Shown here: positions 34,169 to 46,500 of the stretch, piece by piece
Layout: every line of letters starts with the position of its first letter
Position numbering within the stretch: the stretch's first letter is position 1
Origin: Yponomeuta sedellus
Taxonomy: Eukaryota > Arthropoda > Insecta > Lepidoptera > Yponomeutidae
Length of the DNA stretch: 64,000 nucleotides
Assembly: GCA_934045075.1 (NCBI GenBank)
Contig: OW203734.1
Coordinates: 12,894,016-12,958,015 of the forward strand
Direction: 5' to 3'
The notes under the pieces: model-generated
Seen by the model: the letters and a program-made list of their open reading frames with translations, nothing else
Told to the model about the DNA's origin: nothing
Database searches by the model: none
Made by a program: the position numbers and the translations under genes

Positions 34169-34996
34169 TTAGAAATTCCAATCACCAACCAGTTTCAAGT
34201 GATGCGACGTGGCTACGTGGTAAGGAGACTCAGCTAGTAAGTAATCAGGAACAGGAGGCGCATTTATAAGTAGAGAAGGTACAGCCCTGTAAAAAAATGT
34301 TTATCTAAGTAATGTCTTTTATGTATTAAGACGTAATAATAATATTGCGTTCCAAATGACGGAGCAAAATACATTCAAATGTTCGACGTAAAGCAAGGCG
34401 TATTTTGTTATTTATTGAATAATAATTTATTCATGAAATGTAGTGTTACATTATGAATTTATAACACAACTCACCATTTCTTTAATCGGCTTCCTTTTTT
34501 GTTAAAATCTTTCGGCCTGAAATGATCTCCACATACATATTTATGTTGGTGGAGTTTTTCAATGGGGATATACGCAAGATCTTCCACAATTTTCACCCAT
34601 TGTCTGCATCTAAAAAAAAAACACATTCAATGCAGCCACTAATAGTGCATCGTTGAAACATTGTTATGGCTTACAGCAATTCGCCCGTCGTACACTGAGT
34701 AGTAATTCTGACCAAGGTACTCATCAGATATTTTTTATCGATATTGAACATGTGTATGGCACATCACTATGACATTGAAACAACTCAATATTTTTCTCGT
34801 AATATAGGTATTAATTACGTTATTTAACATAATTTATGATCTTGCTCTTGTGCAAGATGACAAAAACTGTAGCCAGAAATACTTACCGGTCTTCATCCCT
34901 AGGAAATTTACTCATAAACTTTCTTTTGGTACCCTTTGACCGGCTGCATCTTATTTTACAAATGGCACAAGTTCGACACCATCCGATCAGTGCCAT
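34169..34996 (-). CDS. THAP-type zinc-finger protein, three exons, 3' end uncertain
   Basis: THAP domains are C2CH zinc-dependent DNA-binding modules, many related to P-element transposase (family knowledge). Seen: exon 1 34887-34996 (ATG at 34996; IGWCRTCAICKIRCS, FMSKFPRDEDR), exon 2 34475-34609 (CRQWVKIVEDLAYIPIEKLH, YVCGDHFRPKDFNKKGSRLK) and exon 3 from 34286 (WAVPSLLINAPP). The CxxC pair, invariant Trp, CxxH and terminal AVP are all present in order, and splice phases agree (2, 2). Exon 3 can run to a TAA at 34169, or splice at a phase-1 GT after 34186 to downstream candidates carrying a DHNY motif. I cannot assign an ortholog. Confidence 0.78.
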
Positions 34997-35465
34997 TATT
35001 AAAAGAAAATCACCAAACACTGTACAACAAGATACACACAGCTAGATATTGAAAAAACTTAAAACACATAAAATAACTAGAAAACTTTCTAATATGTGCC
35101 GCGTTCCGCCATATTTGTTATGTTTTCAGTTTGACATTGACAGCAAAGAAAGAGTAAGTAGTATTATAGAGTGAGACAAAAATATGTCCGCCATTAAAAC
35201 GGGGCTAAATGCGAACAAAAATTTCAAAGTTCCTACTTGCGCTAGGCTGACTCTTACCTTACAAAGATTCTTTGTGCCAGAAAGAGAAAACTGTAGTGTA
35301 CTCGTACCCTCGAAATACAATCGCAATTTCGCAATTGGTTGCCACGGTTGCCTATAGGAACTCAAAGTAGTTTTATTCTCAGAACAATAAAAAATAGTTA
35401 TTGTTCTGATGTCGGCCCCTTGGAGTCAGTTAACAGTAACCGGAAGTGAACTACTTTTAAATTAT

Positions 35466-35640
35466 ACTATTTTTATTTTTAATGCACTAACCCGTGCTAA
35501 GGACAAATTTAAAAACCTATTTAGAGGCTAAAAATTTTCACCCATGCCGGGATTCGAACCCGCAACCTCTGGCTATTCGTGCCAGCGCTCTACCAATTGA
35601 GCCAATGGGCGACTCACCGGCATCAGTGAAATTTCGAACC
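35466..35640 (-). mobile_element. tRNA-derived SINE, minus copy
   Basis: Reverse-orientation head (35540-35612, TTCGAACCCGCAACCTC) and tail. It faces a plus-strand fragment at 35665-35722, so the two form an inverted pair. Confidence 0.75.
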
Positions 35641-35664
35641 TCTTTACACTATTCTCTGTATTAT

Positions 35665-35722
35665 CATGCGGGTTCGAATCCCGGCATGGGTGAAATTTTT
35701 AGCCTCTAAATAGGTTTTTATA
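35665..35722 (+). mobile_element. tRNA-derived SINE fragment
   Basis: GCGGGTTCGAATCCCGGCAT and then GGGTGAAATTTTTAGCCTCT and AAATAGG: the B-box half and the start of the tail only. Confidence 0.7.
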
Positions 35723-35924
35723 CTTTTAAATTGTTTTCCCGAAAAAAAAAATCGGAATAAATCTCTTATAATGATGATTTTGTCGGATCTGTTCCCTTCG
35801 GCCACTTTGGAAACCAAAGTTTCGAAACCAGTTTCGAAAACAGACCGACTTGTCATTTTGAATATCGTTTGTATTGTTCTGATTCTGAGGGTTTGTCTAA
35901 TTTATGCTGATTTGGAGGTACACG

Positions 35925-36196
35925 TGTAACGGTGCAAACCTCTTTACACCATTTTTATTTCTTTTTCCATCTATCATTTTCAAATATTTAAATTATGTAT
36001 GTCACTCATTCTTCGATTTCCCTCATTTTTCACACTACTACTTTACGCTTTGACCAGATCTGACTTTTTACCTGCTTCTCCGTTTATCCGTTTTTATCCA
36101 GTTTTCTGTTAATATTACTACAATTCTACAAATAAAACCACACCTAAAGTCGTTCCAGAGTTTATTTATTAATTATTAAAGTTATAAAACGTTCCA
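35925..36196 (+). repeat. 5' LTR of deleted element
   Basis: 272 bp, TGTAACGG...GTTCCA. The related LTR at 7500-7779 is 280 bp. The truncated partner is 38324-38379. Confidence 0.8.
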
Positions 36197-36216
36197 CTGG
36201 CGCCCAACGTGGGGCT

Positions 36217-37143
36217 CATTTCGGTACCCTTAAAACTCATCACCGTATTAAACAGTCCTATTTCTGGCCAGGCATGTATAAAGACATCGCCTCCTTCGTT
36301 TCTAAATGCGATACGTGCCTTGCATACAAACATCAAAACCAAAAAACTATTGGCCTTATGGGCAAGCCTAAAACTTGCTCTCGACCTTTTCAATGCATAT
36401 CTATCGATCTCATTGGCCCTTTACCTATAACCCGTAAACTTAACAGATTCATATTTGTCGTAACATGTTGCTTTTCCAAATATTGTTTAATTTTTCCAAT
36501 TAAACGAGCAACTTCAGGTATCATCAGGCACATATTAGAGAACCTTGTCTTTATGGTCTACGGCATACCAGAAACCATAATATTAGACAACGGCCCTCAG
36601 ATGATAAGCCAGGAACTACACGACCTATTCACACTTTACAACATACCTAAAATTCACTACACACCACGCTATTGCCCCCAGGTCAATACGGTCGAAAGAT
36701 ACAATAAAACGATAATTACAGCAATCGCATGTTTTGTCGACGAAGACCACCGCACATGGGACGTTAATTTAAACAAAATACAATTCGCTATCAATACAGC
36801 AGTAAATGAAACCACTAAATTTACTCCAGCATACTTAGTCTTCGGTCGCGAGTTGCCAGCCTGCGGAACAACATACGATTCCAAAGACCTGTCAGACGAC
36901 CTAATCTTTGCCCCTCGCGACGAGTACGCTGAAAACATTGGTCATTTAAGACCCCTATTCTCGAAAGTACAACATCGCATTTTTAAAGCGCATCAAGCTA
37001 ATACAAAATACTATAATAAACACCATCTAGACCTCGAATTTAATACTGGAGATGTCGTCTGGAAGCGTAACTACCCCTTGAGCTCCTCAGACAAGCATTT
37101 CACTGCCAAATTAGCTCCGAAATTTACAAAATGTATTATATAA
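36217..37143 (+). pseudogene. Integrase of deleted LTR element
   Basis: The HHCC zinc finger (HFGTLKTHHRIKQSYFWPG, SKCDTC) is followed by a DDE core: SIDLIGPLP, IILDNGPQM and NTVERYNK. The frame meets a TAA at 37141 and then continues open with family-like sequence (KPLGRWHIKDIKPIP) to 37239, so the end is cut by a nonsense codon. No RT or gag precedes it. Confidence 0.82.
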
Positions 37144-38875
37144 AATAAAATATCACCCCTTATTTACGACTTAATCGACCTTTCTAATAAACCTCTAGGT
37201 CGATGGCATATTAAAGACATCAAGCCTATACCCCACTAAGACTTAGAGAATAAACCCCTATATGACCCTTAAATACGATTCCTCGTTTATATTAAATTGT
37301 AAATACTTGTAAAATATATACACCTTCATTTATTTATTTTATTAACTACCTTAACGGCTATAAACGCTACCTTTTTAGTTTTAATTTTTTTATATACACT
37401 ACATCACCTATTCGGACTCATTTGCATACCAAAGTCTATTTATTTATTCAATCTTCTATTTAATTTTACTTACCAGGTGTATCTCTAACATAAACTTAGA
37501 GCACCTTTTTAACTTACCTATCCTTTAGTGCGTACTAAGCACACTTACACCACTATCCTCCAGGACATTTACTAACCATTTTTTTAGAACATCCAAACTT
37601 TCAATCAGGTGTGGCGACAACACGTTAAATAAGCCTAGGTCAACTAATTTATTTATCAATCGCGTTATCTAATTAAACGCGTTACGGTGTTTACCCCACC
37701 ATAGCTCTTGAGAGCACTTCTACGACGGATTCTACCCCGTCGGGTACTATGTACCCAATATTATAAATATTGTTAAAATGTAAATAACTTTCATAGAGCG
37801 GATTGTGACTCAATAAATAAGCCTTACCACTACCGAATACCAGCGGGTGGTAACTGGCTAAATAAGCCTATTACTAATTTAGGCCAGTTTCTGGATAAAT
37901 CTAATTAATAAAAATAGATTTTGTCTATAATGAGTGAAAGTCTTCACCTTTACTGTAGTTGAAGACAATGACAGATGATGCATGCTAGGGATGAGTGGTA
38001 GATGATGAATAGAAGTGGAACTGCCTAATGTAAATATTCATTGTAGATATCACCCCACACCTTCTAAATTTTTTTTTTTTCATCGCCCATCTTTTATATT
38101 TTATTATATTTTAATATTTAAGAATAACTAAATTTATTTACTTACCATCCCACATCCCCGACCTTCATCGACCTTACTTTGGATTCTCGACTTTAAATTT
38201 TAAATTAAATAATTTTACTTGACAATTTTTTTATAAAAAAAAATTTTTTTTTAAATAGGTATGTTTTTTTTAAATAAATATATTTAAAAAAAATATTTTT
38301 TTTTACCGGTTGCCCCCGGGTAGTGTAACGGTGCAAACCTCTTTACACCATTTTTATTTCTTTTTCCATCTATCATTTTTTAGTTAGTAGACATGTCACG
38401 CGCCTAGAGAAATTGCGGAGGGCACTAATTTATACAAACTATCCGCTGCCGTCGCTTGGGATCGTTGTAGTGGTTATATACTCTTTGGTTGTATAATAAT
38501 AATAAAAGTAATAGGTACCTAGTTTTCGCGAAACAGGTTAGCCTAGTGCAAAGAACACCAGTAAGCATCTACGTGAATTTAGTGGCAATGTTTCTCAAAC
38601 CTACCCAACATTAAGTTCTAATAGTGTGACTAGTACAGTCGCGTGCACTAACATTGTAATGTAAGCACCTTAGAACCTTTTCACATTAACCTCTTCTAGC
38701 CTGTTGAATGAGAAATTGACTATTTTGACTTTGAAAAGGTACAAGCTCTTATAAAGAATTAAAAATGAAAGTGAACCGATTACTCAATCATCTAGTCAAC
38801 ATGCAGTGTTTGGTTCTTTCTTCTTTTATAGTGTTTTTGGTTGAAAATTAATTTCAAATATAGAATTTGATTCTA

Positions 38876-39093
38876 TGTGGCGGCTCTCTACAGTGGATTT
38901 TATTTTATTTTATCATTTTTTGTAATTTGAATTTAGTTTTACGCTTTTCAGTTTTTTCCTTTATTTGTCAGATTTCGGTTGGTGGGTAAAGTTTCTAAAT
39001 ACAGCCGTGAAGTGAATATGCATTTTTGAGTTTAATTTAATATATTTGATTTTCCGTTGCAAACCCAACTGCGGGCGCCTCGAGGCCTGCATA
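38876..39093 (+). repeat. 5' LTR of Gypsy element
   Basis: 218 bp beginning TGTGGCGGCTCTCTACAGTG. Contains 19 bases (GGTTGGTGGGTAAAGTTTC) absent from the 3' LTR. Confidence 0.88.
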
Positions 39094-39134
39094 TCTGGTG
39101 ACACCCCGACGTGATTTTATAAATACCGCTCACA

Positions 39135-40007
39135 ATGGCTACAAAGAACGAAGAAACAGCGGCTAGCAGCAAGGCGACAAGGACCGCTGACGAAGAGCAA
39201 GCAACCTTTCACGACGCAGAAGTCTCAACGGTCTCACTCCAGCAGAAAATACTTCCGTTCTGGCGAAATCACGCAAGGTTATGGTTTCTTCAATTTGAAG
39301 CCATGATTGTATCATACCGACCTAGAGACGACGCCAAATATCGACTGGTCCTGAGCGTGCTTACTCAAACGGAAATTGAACAGGTCAGCGATATTCTCAT
39401 CAATCCTCCAACCACAAACAAGTACGAGATACTCAAAAATCGATTGATCTCCGTTTATGAAGAGTCAGAATCGAAACAGTTCCAGAAGCTACTCAACGAA
39501 GTTGAGCTAGGCGATCAAAAGCCTTCGCAATTACTGAGAAGAATGCGGGATCTTTCAGCCTCCAAGGTACCTGATGACGCTCTTCGGGTCATGTGGATGG
39601 GCCATCTGCCTGCGCATGTCCGAGCTGTATTGTCTATATCAGACACAAGACTTGATGACCTGGCTGCCATGGCAGACAAAATGATGGAGCACACTGCTCA
39701 TCACAATATCGCCGCCATCGCCCAGACTACCACAATAAGCAACCCCAACAAGGCCGTTGACAAAATAGATCTATTACTAACAGAGATAAGCAAGATGAAG
39801 CTCGAGATCGCGGAATTTCGACGAGGACAAGATCGACGACCGTACCGACACCGCTCAAGCTCCAGGGGAAGGCCACGGTCGAACTCACGAGGACGTCGGC
39901 ATGCCAATTACGGAGGACCCAATTGGTTATGTTATTATCACCACCGCTACGGAGACAAAGCACAAAAGTGTGAGGAACCATGCGCCAAGAGGAAGAAGGA
40001 AAACTAG
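39135..40007 (+). CDS. Gypsy Gag-like protein
   Basis: 290 aa. Starts MATKNEETAASSK. The middle has the arthropod Gypsy gag pattern (FWRNHARLWFLQFEA, LRRMRDLSA, WMGHLPAHVRAVL), followed by an Arg/Ser-rich basic stretch and a modified Cys/His segment (LCYYHHRYGDKAQKCEEPC) in place of a CCHC knuckle. The stop overlaps the pol frame, which lies at -1. Confidence 0.85.
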   Translation: MATKNEETAASSKATRTADEEQATFHDAEVSTVSLQQKILPFWRNHARLWFLQFEAMIVSYRPRDDAKYRLVLSVLTQTEIEQVSDILINPPTTNKYEILKNRLISVYEESESKQFQKLLNEVELGDQKPSQLLRRMRDLSASKVPDDALRVMWMGHLPAHVRAVLSISDTRLDDLAAMADKMMEHTAHHNIAAIAQTTTISNPNKAVDKIDLLLTEISKMKLEIAEFRRGQDRRPYRHRSSSRGRPRSNSRGRRHANYGGPNWLCYYHHRYGDKAQKCEEPCAKRKKEN

Positions 40008-40711
40008 AGGCGACATCGACCATGGCGGAAGTCGGTGTGATCAGCAACCGCCTATGTTTATATGACAGAAACACAAGAGAAAAATTCCTCGTAGACACCG
40101 GCGCAGATATCTCGGTGATTGCATCAAGGGGCAAGAAGAATTCCGTCGCAAGCGAAGTATGTAAGCTATATGCTGCAAATAATACGCCCATAGACACATA
40201 CGGACAGCGGACTATAAACCTGGACTTCGGTTTGCGACGCAGTTTCAATTGGACTTTTATCATCGCCAACGTAAAAACTTCTATAGTAGGAGCAGACTTT
40301 TTGCATTACCACAGGTTACTAGTAGACTTACACAACCGCAGAATAATTGACAGCGTCACCGAGTTGTCAATCAACGGGCTGAGCATAGAAAGTTGTGACA
40401 GTGGTACCATTAGAACCGTGAGTACATCCGATCCATATCATGAACTACTAACCCATTACCCAAATATCACCCGACCATTGTCATTAAAGGCACCACCCAA
40501 ACATAATATAGTACATCATATAGAGACCACAGGCCCACCATTAAGTAGTCGAGCACGACCTCTCGCACCTGATCGCTATCTGCGCGTCAAACGCGAATTT
40601 GACTACATGTTAGAGACAGGTATTTGTCGTCCATCTAGGAGCCCTTGGGCCACGCCACTTCACGTAGTCCCAAAGAAAGGTGGAGAAATTAGACCTTGTG
40701 GTGACTATTAA
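39980..40711 (+). pseudogene. Gypsy protease and start of RT, frame-broken
   Basis: Overlaps gag in the -1 frame, the usual Gypsy expression arrangement. Contains the aspartic protease core LVDTGADISVI and the start of RT (CRPSRSPWATPLHVVPKK, RPCGDY). It stops at a TAA (40709-40711) right after GDY, where RT should continue; the rest lies in another frame. Confidence 0.85.
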
Positions 40712-43143
40712 ACGCAGTCACCAAACCCGATTGTTATTCCATACCACGTGTACATGATTTTACAGGTTTATTAGGTAACAAAGTTATATTTACCCGTTTG
40801 GATTTATGTAAAGCATACCACCAAATTCCAGTTGCAGAAAAGGATATTGAAAAAACCGCTTTAATAACCCCTTTTGGTCTATTTGAGTACCCGAGAATGC
40901 CATTTGGTTTAAGAAATGCGGCACAAACATTTCAAAGGTTTATGCACAAAGTTTTACATGGTTTAGAGTTTGTTTTTGTATATATTGATGACGTGTTGAT
41001 ATTTTCAGACAACGAGGTACAACACAGGGAACATCTAAAAGCAGTATTCGAGAGGCTAGATAACTATGGAGTATCATTGAACGTAGCAAAGTGCGAATTC
41101 GGTAAGGCCGAACTTATTTTTCTTGGTTATCACATCTCGGGCAGTGGCATAAGGCCTCCCGAAGACAAAGTGCAAGCTATTGTAGATTATCCTCTCCCTG
41201 AAACGGTGGATAGTCTAAGGCGATTTTTGGGCATGATAAATTTCTTTCGCAGTAGTTTACCGAAAGCTGCAGAGTACCAAAGAGACCTAAATGTTTATTT
41301 ACACGGTGCTCGAAAACGAGACAAAACTAAAATTCAGTGGACAGATAAGGCTAAAAAGTCATTCAATGAATGTAAAGAAAGTTTAAAGAATGCTGCCTTG
41401 TTATGGCATCCCCAGCTGACAGGGCAGATAGGTTTAGTCACAGATGCATCCGATACTTGTGCTGGAGCTGTGCTTCAGCAGTGGCAAAATGGTGCTTGGC
41501 GACCACTAGGATACTTTTCTAAATCATTGTCTGAGACGCAACGGCGATACAGTACATTCGATAGAGAATTATTGGCTATTTACATGGCAATAAAACATTT
41601 TAGATATTTGATCGAGGGTCGAGATTTTACAATATTTACAGATCATAAACCACTAATTTTTAGTTTTACAAAGAACCCAACCAAAATTTCAGCTGAACCC
41701 GCCAGGAGAACCAGACAACTTAGTTTTATTAGTGAATTTACAACAGATATACAACATATCTCTGGTAGCGAAAATCCCGTAGCAGACGCTCTATCTAGGC
41801 TAGAGTTAGAAGAAATCGAGTGTCCTAATGCTCTTGACTTTGATAAGTTAGCAGAATTACAGAGTAGGGACCAAGAAATTAATGAGTTTTTAAATAGTTG
41901 TAGTGATAAATATAAATTCGAGTGGGTCACTATTCCGTCCTTACGCAACAAAGTACTGTGTGAAACAACAACAGGGTTACAACGTCCATTTTTACCACAA
42001 GAGTTTAGGGTATCAGCATTTAAAGCGGTACACAATTTAAATCATTCTGGTATTAAAGGTACACGTAGACTGATGGCACAGAAATATTTTTGGCCATCTA
42101 TGAACTTAGATGTAGGAGAATGGGCAAAATGTTGCGTTGCGTGTCAAAAAGCAAAGGTGCATCGACACACTATTTCTCCTTTAGGCAAATTTCCAAAGTC
42201 AGACAGGTTTGAACATATACATGTTGACATAGTAGGCCCATTACCTCCATCCAAAGGTTTTCAATATTTACTTACAGTTATAGACCGAGCCACTTCTTGG
42301 CCAGAAGCCTATCCCCTTAGAGACATAACCGCAGAAACTGTAGCTGAAGCAATATATACAGGGTGGATAGCACGTTTTGGTTGTCCTATTCGATTGACTA
42401 CTGATCAAGGTAGACAATTTGAAAGTATACTTTTTAACAAATTGACAAAATTGTTAGGTATTGACAAAATGCGCACTACCGCTTATCACCCCCAATCGAA
42501 TGGTCAGGTCGAAAGGTGGCATCGAGTGCTTAAAGATGCATTTAGAGCTCGTTGTAGCGATATCCACTGGGCAGACGAATTGCCCACAGTGTTGTTAGGT
42601 CTTAGGTCAGCAATAAAAGAAGACTCCGGTCACAGCCCTAGTGAATTGGTGTATGGCACTTCGTTTAGACTTCCTGGGGATTTTATGGTTCCATCTAAAC
42701 CCATCACAGACGAAACAGATTTTGTAAAAAAACTTCAAAATACATTACAGTCATTAGTTTCACCGGACAAAAGACAGACAGACCGACGAAACATTTTCAT
42801 ACATCCTCATTTATCGAAATGCACCCATGTTTTTATTAGGAATGATCGACTAGTTAAATCATTAAATCCAAATTATGACGGCCCATACAAGGTTTTGAAC
42901 AAAACAGAAAAACATTTCACTTTGGAAATGCCTGGCCGAACTTCAGTTGTTTCGGTTGATCGATTGAAGCCTGCTTTTCTTTTAGATTTACCCCATCACA
43001 TTTCATCAAACCCTACAAATTGCAAATTATACTCAGAAGTTTTGGCAAATCCTGTTACACCCACTACCACAACCGGTTCTACTACTACTACTGTCACAAG
43101 GTCAGGTAGAGTAGTTAAACCAAAAGTTAGATTTAATTTGTAG
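40711..43143 (+). pseudogene. Gypsy RT, RNase H and integrase, downstream of the frame break
   Basis: Open from the break at 40711 to 43143. RT palm FVYIDDVLIFS; RNase H LVTDASDTCAGAVL and FTDHKPLIF; integrase zinc finger (NHSGIKGTRRL, CCVACQKAK) and DDE core (HVDIVGPLP, TTDQGRQF, NGQVERWHR). No internal stops, so this part decayed little. There is no proper start codon of its own. Confidence 0.88.
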
Positions 43144-43317
43144 CGAAAGTTTGCCTTGTATATAGGGTTACTCTGTATATAAGGTGTTTATATTATTGAG
43201 GTAAATTAAAGTTTCGTTTTTGTAAATATGTTAAGTGGCAGTGATTTTTTTTGTGTTTATGGGTAAGCAGGGGTACCATTCTTTTATTAATTTTTTTCTT
43301 ATTTAGAGGGGGAGTAC

Positions 43318-43516
43318 TGTGGCGGCTCTCTACAGAGGATTTTATTTTATTTTATCATTTTTTGTAATTTGAATTTAGTTTTACGCTTTTCAGTTTTTTC
43401 CTTTATTTGTCAGATTTCTAAATACAGCCGTGAAGTGAATATGCATTTTTGAGTTTAATTTAATATATTTGATTTTCCGTTGCAAACCCAACTGCGGGCG
43501 CCTCGAGGCCTGCATA
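43318..43516 (+). repeat. 3' LTR of Gypsy element
   Basis: 199 bp beginning TGTGGCGGCTCTCTACAGAG, ending near GAGGCCTGCATA. The exact end is ambiguous by one to two bases because of the target duplication. Confidence 0.88.
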
Positions 43517-46500
43517 TTCTACATACACGAGACTGGTCTCGTTAATAGGTAATACTGCTAATATTACGGCTGCCGTGCCGTACCGGGTTACCTATTTCAT
43601 ACCGAAAATTCTTTGTTCGAAATACGGTTCACCTAAATGATAGGTACTTCGAACGATTGATTGTTTGACGCCTTTTTTGAATAATGATGTAACAAGGCAC
43701 CAATAATAGGGAACCCGCCGTACCATGGTCATCAGCATAGGTTTACAGGAAATCTATTTGTACTTGTTGCCATTATCTTCTAAAATCCAATCCTTACATC
43801 GATAAGTATGCAAAATGTGTAACCCCCCTGAAAGATAATGGCTTCCTTATAGTGCTTATTCCTAGGCTCAGCAGGATCTATATCTGTGACTTCATATCAG
43901 TGTTATCAGTAGGTATAGATAGCATTAAGCAAGTTGCAGATTCCATACACTAAAATTAAACAGCGGATTTCATTGCATATTATTCTTTTTATATTTTTTC
44001 ATCAGTTTAAATGGAAAATACAATTTATTTATAATGTTGTCATTTATTTATTGTAAACAAATATATTATAAAAGATTTACATATTACTATCAAAACAAAA
44101 TATTCACAAAATGGCAGACTAACTAAACAATTACTTAGCTGTTTCATCACATCAAGCATGCTAACAATTGCATCGTTTTGAGCTAAACAAGAAGGAGAAA
44201 GTTTGGCACGGATCCCGTAATTCAAAATAAAATGAAGATGGCTTAAATGCATATTGCAGCAACAAATGTTGGCATTACAATCAAGTTAGTCTGTTGATCC
44301 AGTTTTCGAATAGGTACCTTTTATAACGATACTCTTCACAACCTCTCTTCAGCCTATGTATTGCGTGGTGTAATACTGACTACCGTACAGTCAGGCGGCA
44401 GCTGAGATGCATGGATGCGACATAAAACAAATGTCGAACGGGGCTCCTCTTGCCGCCGCCGACTGTACTCCACAATGAGGTCGGGCAATCCAGACCGCTT
44501 AACGCCAAAGAGAGCCTACCATGACTATTGATTCAGTGGTAACTTGAACGTGAAAATATAATAATCTGCTGCCTCGTGTGTTCAACGAACCTCAAATTGA
44601 CTTAATTAAAAATAACAAACTCGGACGCCCTCCTTAACAATACAAAACTCCATTGAATGGATAAAATCAACTCAATTTTAACATTCAAACGAACTACCGT
44701 TTCCATTTTCTTCAAATTAAAAAAAGTACCTCTTCACATTTTCTGCGTTACCCTGCCTTAACAAAAACCATATTACACAATAGTAGACAGTTTCGACAAA
44801 AATATAAAATAAAGCAATGGAAGAGGGACATGAGCAAAATAAATCAGAAAATAAATAGAAACATTCGACACTTTGTGGCTGCTTCAACGCGAGTGCACGC
44901 TTAGAATTAACTCAGTGATAGTGAAAGCATTGTCCCTTCCACTGACACTCCAAATGCCGAAAAGTATAATTCATAAATTGTACCTATACTTTGTTTATAT
45001 ACTATATTTTTTTTACATTTTAATAATTTAAAAACAACCAGTACTTGGTCGAGAAATTTATATCCATTTTTTTGTGTATTTTATATTTTGATGAAATTAT
45101 TTAAAAGCTAATTAACGTGAGCCGATGTCAGGATTCATAGCTTGTCGTCGTCCGCTCGAACCGGCTGGCAAGTATCGGCCCGTCGCCTGACTCGAGCTTG
45201 TATAAACACATCTATTATACACAAATAACACTACCGCATCGTCTATACACGTCTTGACTCATTAATGCACTGATATCTCGAGGGGCACAAGGAATATCGC
45301 AGCATTGTTTCATTTGGGCCGAGGCGCCGTCGCCCGGACCGCAGCGATTGCCTTTAGTTCTCCCTTTATTTAAATATCAATTAATCACCCCAGTAACACA
45401 TGTTTGTAATAGTAATAAAAATACAACACTACGATTACATTTCGCTTAACGTGTCTAATGTCTAATTCGTACTCTATTTACATTGTATGCAATTGTTCGC
45501 CGCGACAGTGTCGCTAGGTCGTCGGGCCCGGGCGCCGGCGCATCACCACTTCATTACTGTACAGCAAATTTACAAATAACATTTGATCAGAATACACAAA
45601 CTCAAAAGTTCTACAATCTAACAAATATAATGTAAGGTAAGGATTCGTGTATACGTAACGCCCGCCTTAGCCGCTACTATCAGCTATATTAAGTAATGCA
45701 ACACGCTGCGCCGCGATAGAGACGCCACCGAGCCAAGGGAAAAAACAAAGTTATGTACAGTATAAACAAAATAGGCCAAATTCATTGCAACGTTCAACGT
45801 ATGGGGTTGACACATTTCATTAGTTAGGTATTTGGCGAGACCGTATGACGATGGCATCTCCGACGCTTAACAAACGCATGTTCCAAATTAGTACTCCTAA
45901 TTGTATTACTTACTAAAATGCTGATTTAAGAAAAATGATGTTACTATAATATACGACTAAATATCGCCTACTCATACAATGGACTATGATATATTTTTAT
46001 TTATTGAGATATTTTCTTCCTTTGTATAAACATGACAAAATACAGACAAACATGTTTGTCATACTCCTAATTACTTAATCGGTAACAATCGAGCAATATT
46101 GTTTCAATTTACTCCCTTTGTGACAGTATGTTTAATTACGCTATTCAAGGGACACGATATCTCAGATTTCTATACAAAATTAGTCATCTACAATGTGGTC
46201 TGCAGATAGTAAAAAACGATGTTAATATGACATTAATGTAACGTTAACAAACACGTTTAGATCGACTCATATAATAGGGATCTTAAGGCCTGTAAAAATA
46301 TAATATGCATCTATTTGTACACGATTCACGAATTGAGTGCATCAATGAACAGTGCTAAGTCAACGGTTCCCCACAATGGAATGCATCATTCACAAATACC
46401 CAATCAAAAATCATTTAACATCCGCGAAAAATATATAACGTAAGAAATTAGAATATCCTCTCGAAAAAAAAAACAAATATTTTAATTTAAAATCGATCAT

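Larger units (their letters stand above)
35925..38379 (+). mobile_element. Internally deleted Gypsy-like LTR element, PBS fused to integrase
   Basis: 5' LTR 35925-36196 (TG...CA) is followed by PBS 36198-36215, complementary to a tRNA-Lys end. It is joined directly to an integrase reading frame at 36217; gag, protease, RT and RNase H are absent. After about 1.1 kb of AT-rich 3' region a second LTR begins at 38324 (TGTAACGGTGCAAACC) but is cut off after about 56 bases. Dead element. Confidence 0.82.
38876..43516 (+). mobile_element. Gypsy-class LTR retrotransposon, nearly complete
   Basis: Two LTRs (38876-39093 and 43318-43516) enclose gag, protease, RT, RNase H and integrase in Gypsy order. 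A PBS-like TGGTGACACCCCGACG follows the 5' LTR, and a purine tract (AGAGGGGGAG) precedes the 3' LTR. ATTCTA or TTCTA flanks both ends (38870-38875 and from about 43516), fitting a 4-6 bp target duplication. The LTRs differ by one substitution and one 19-bp indel. The pol frame is broken in RT. Confidence 0.92.
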
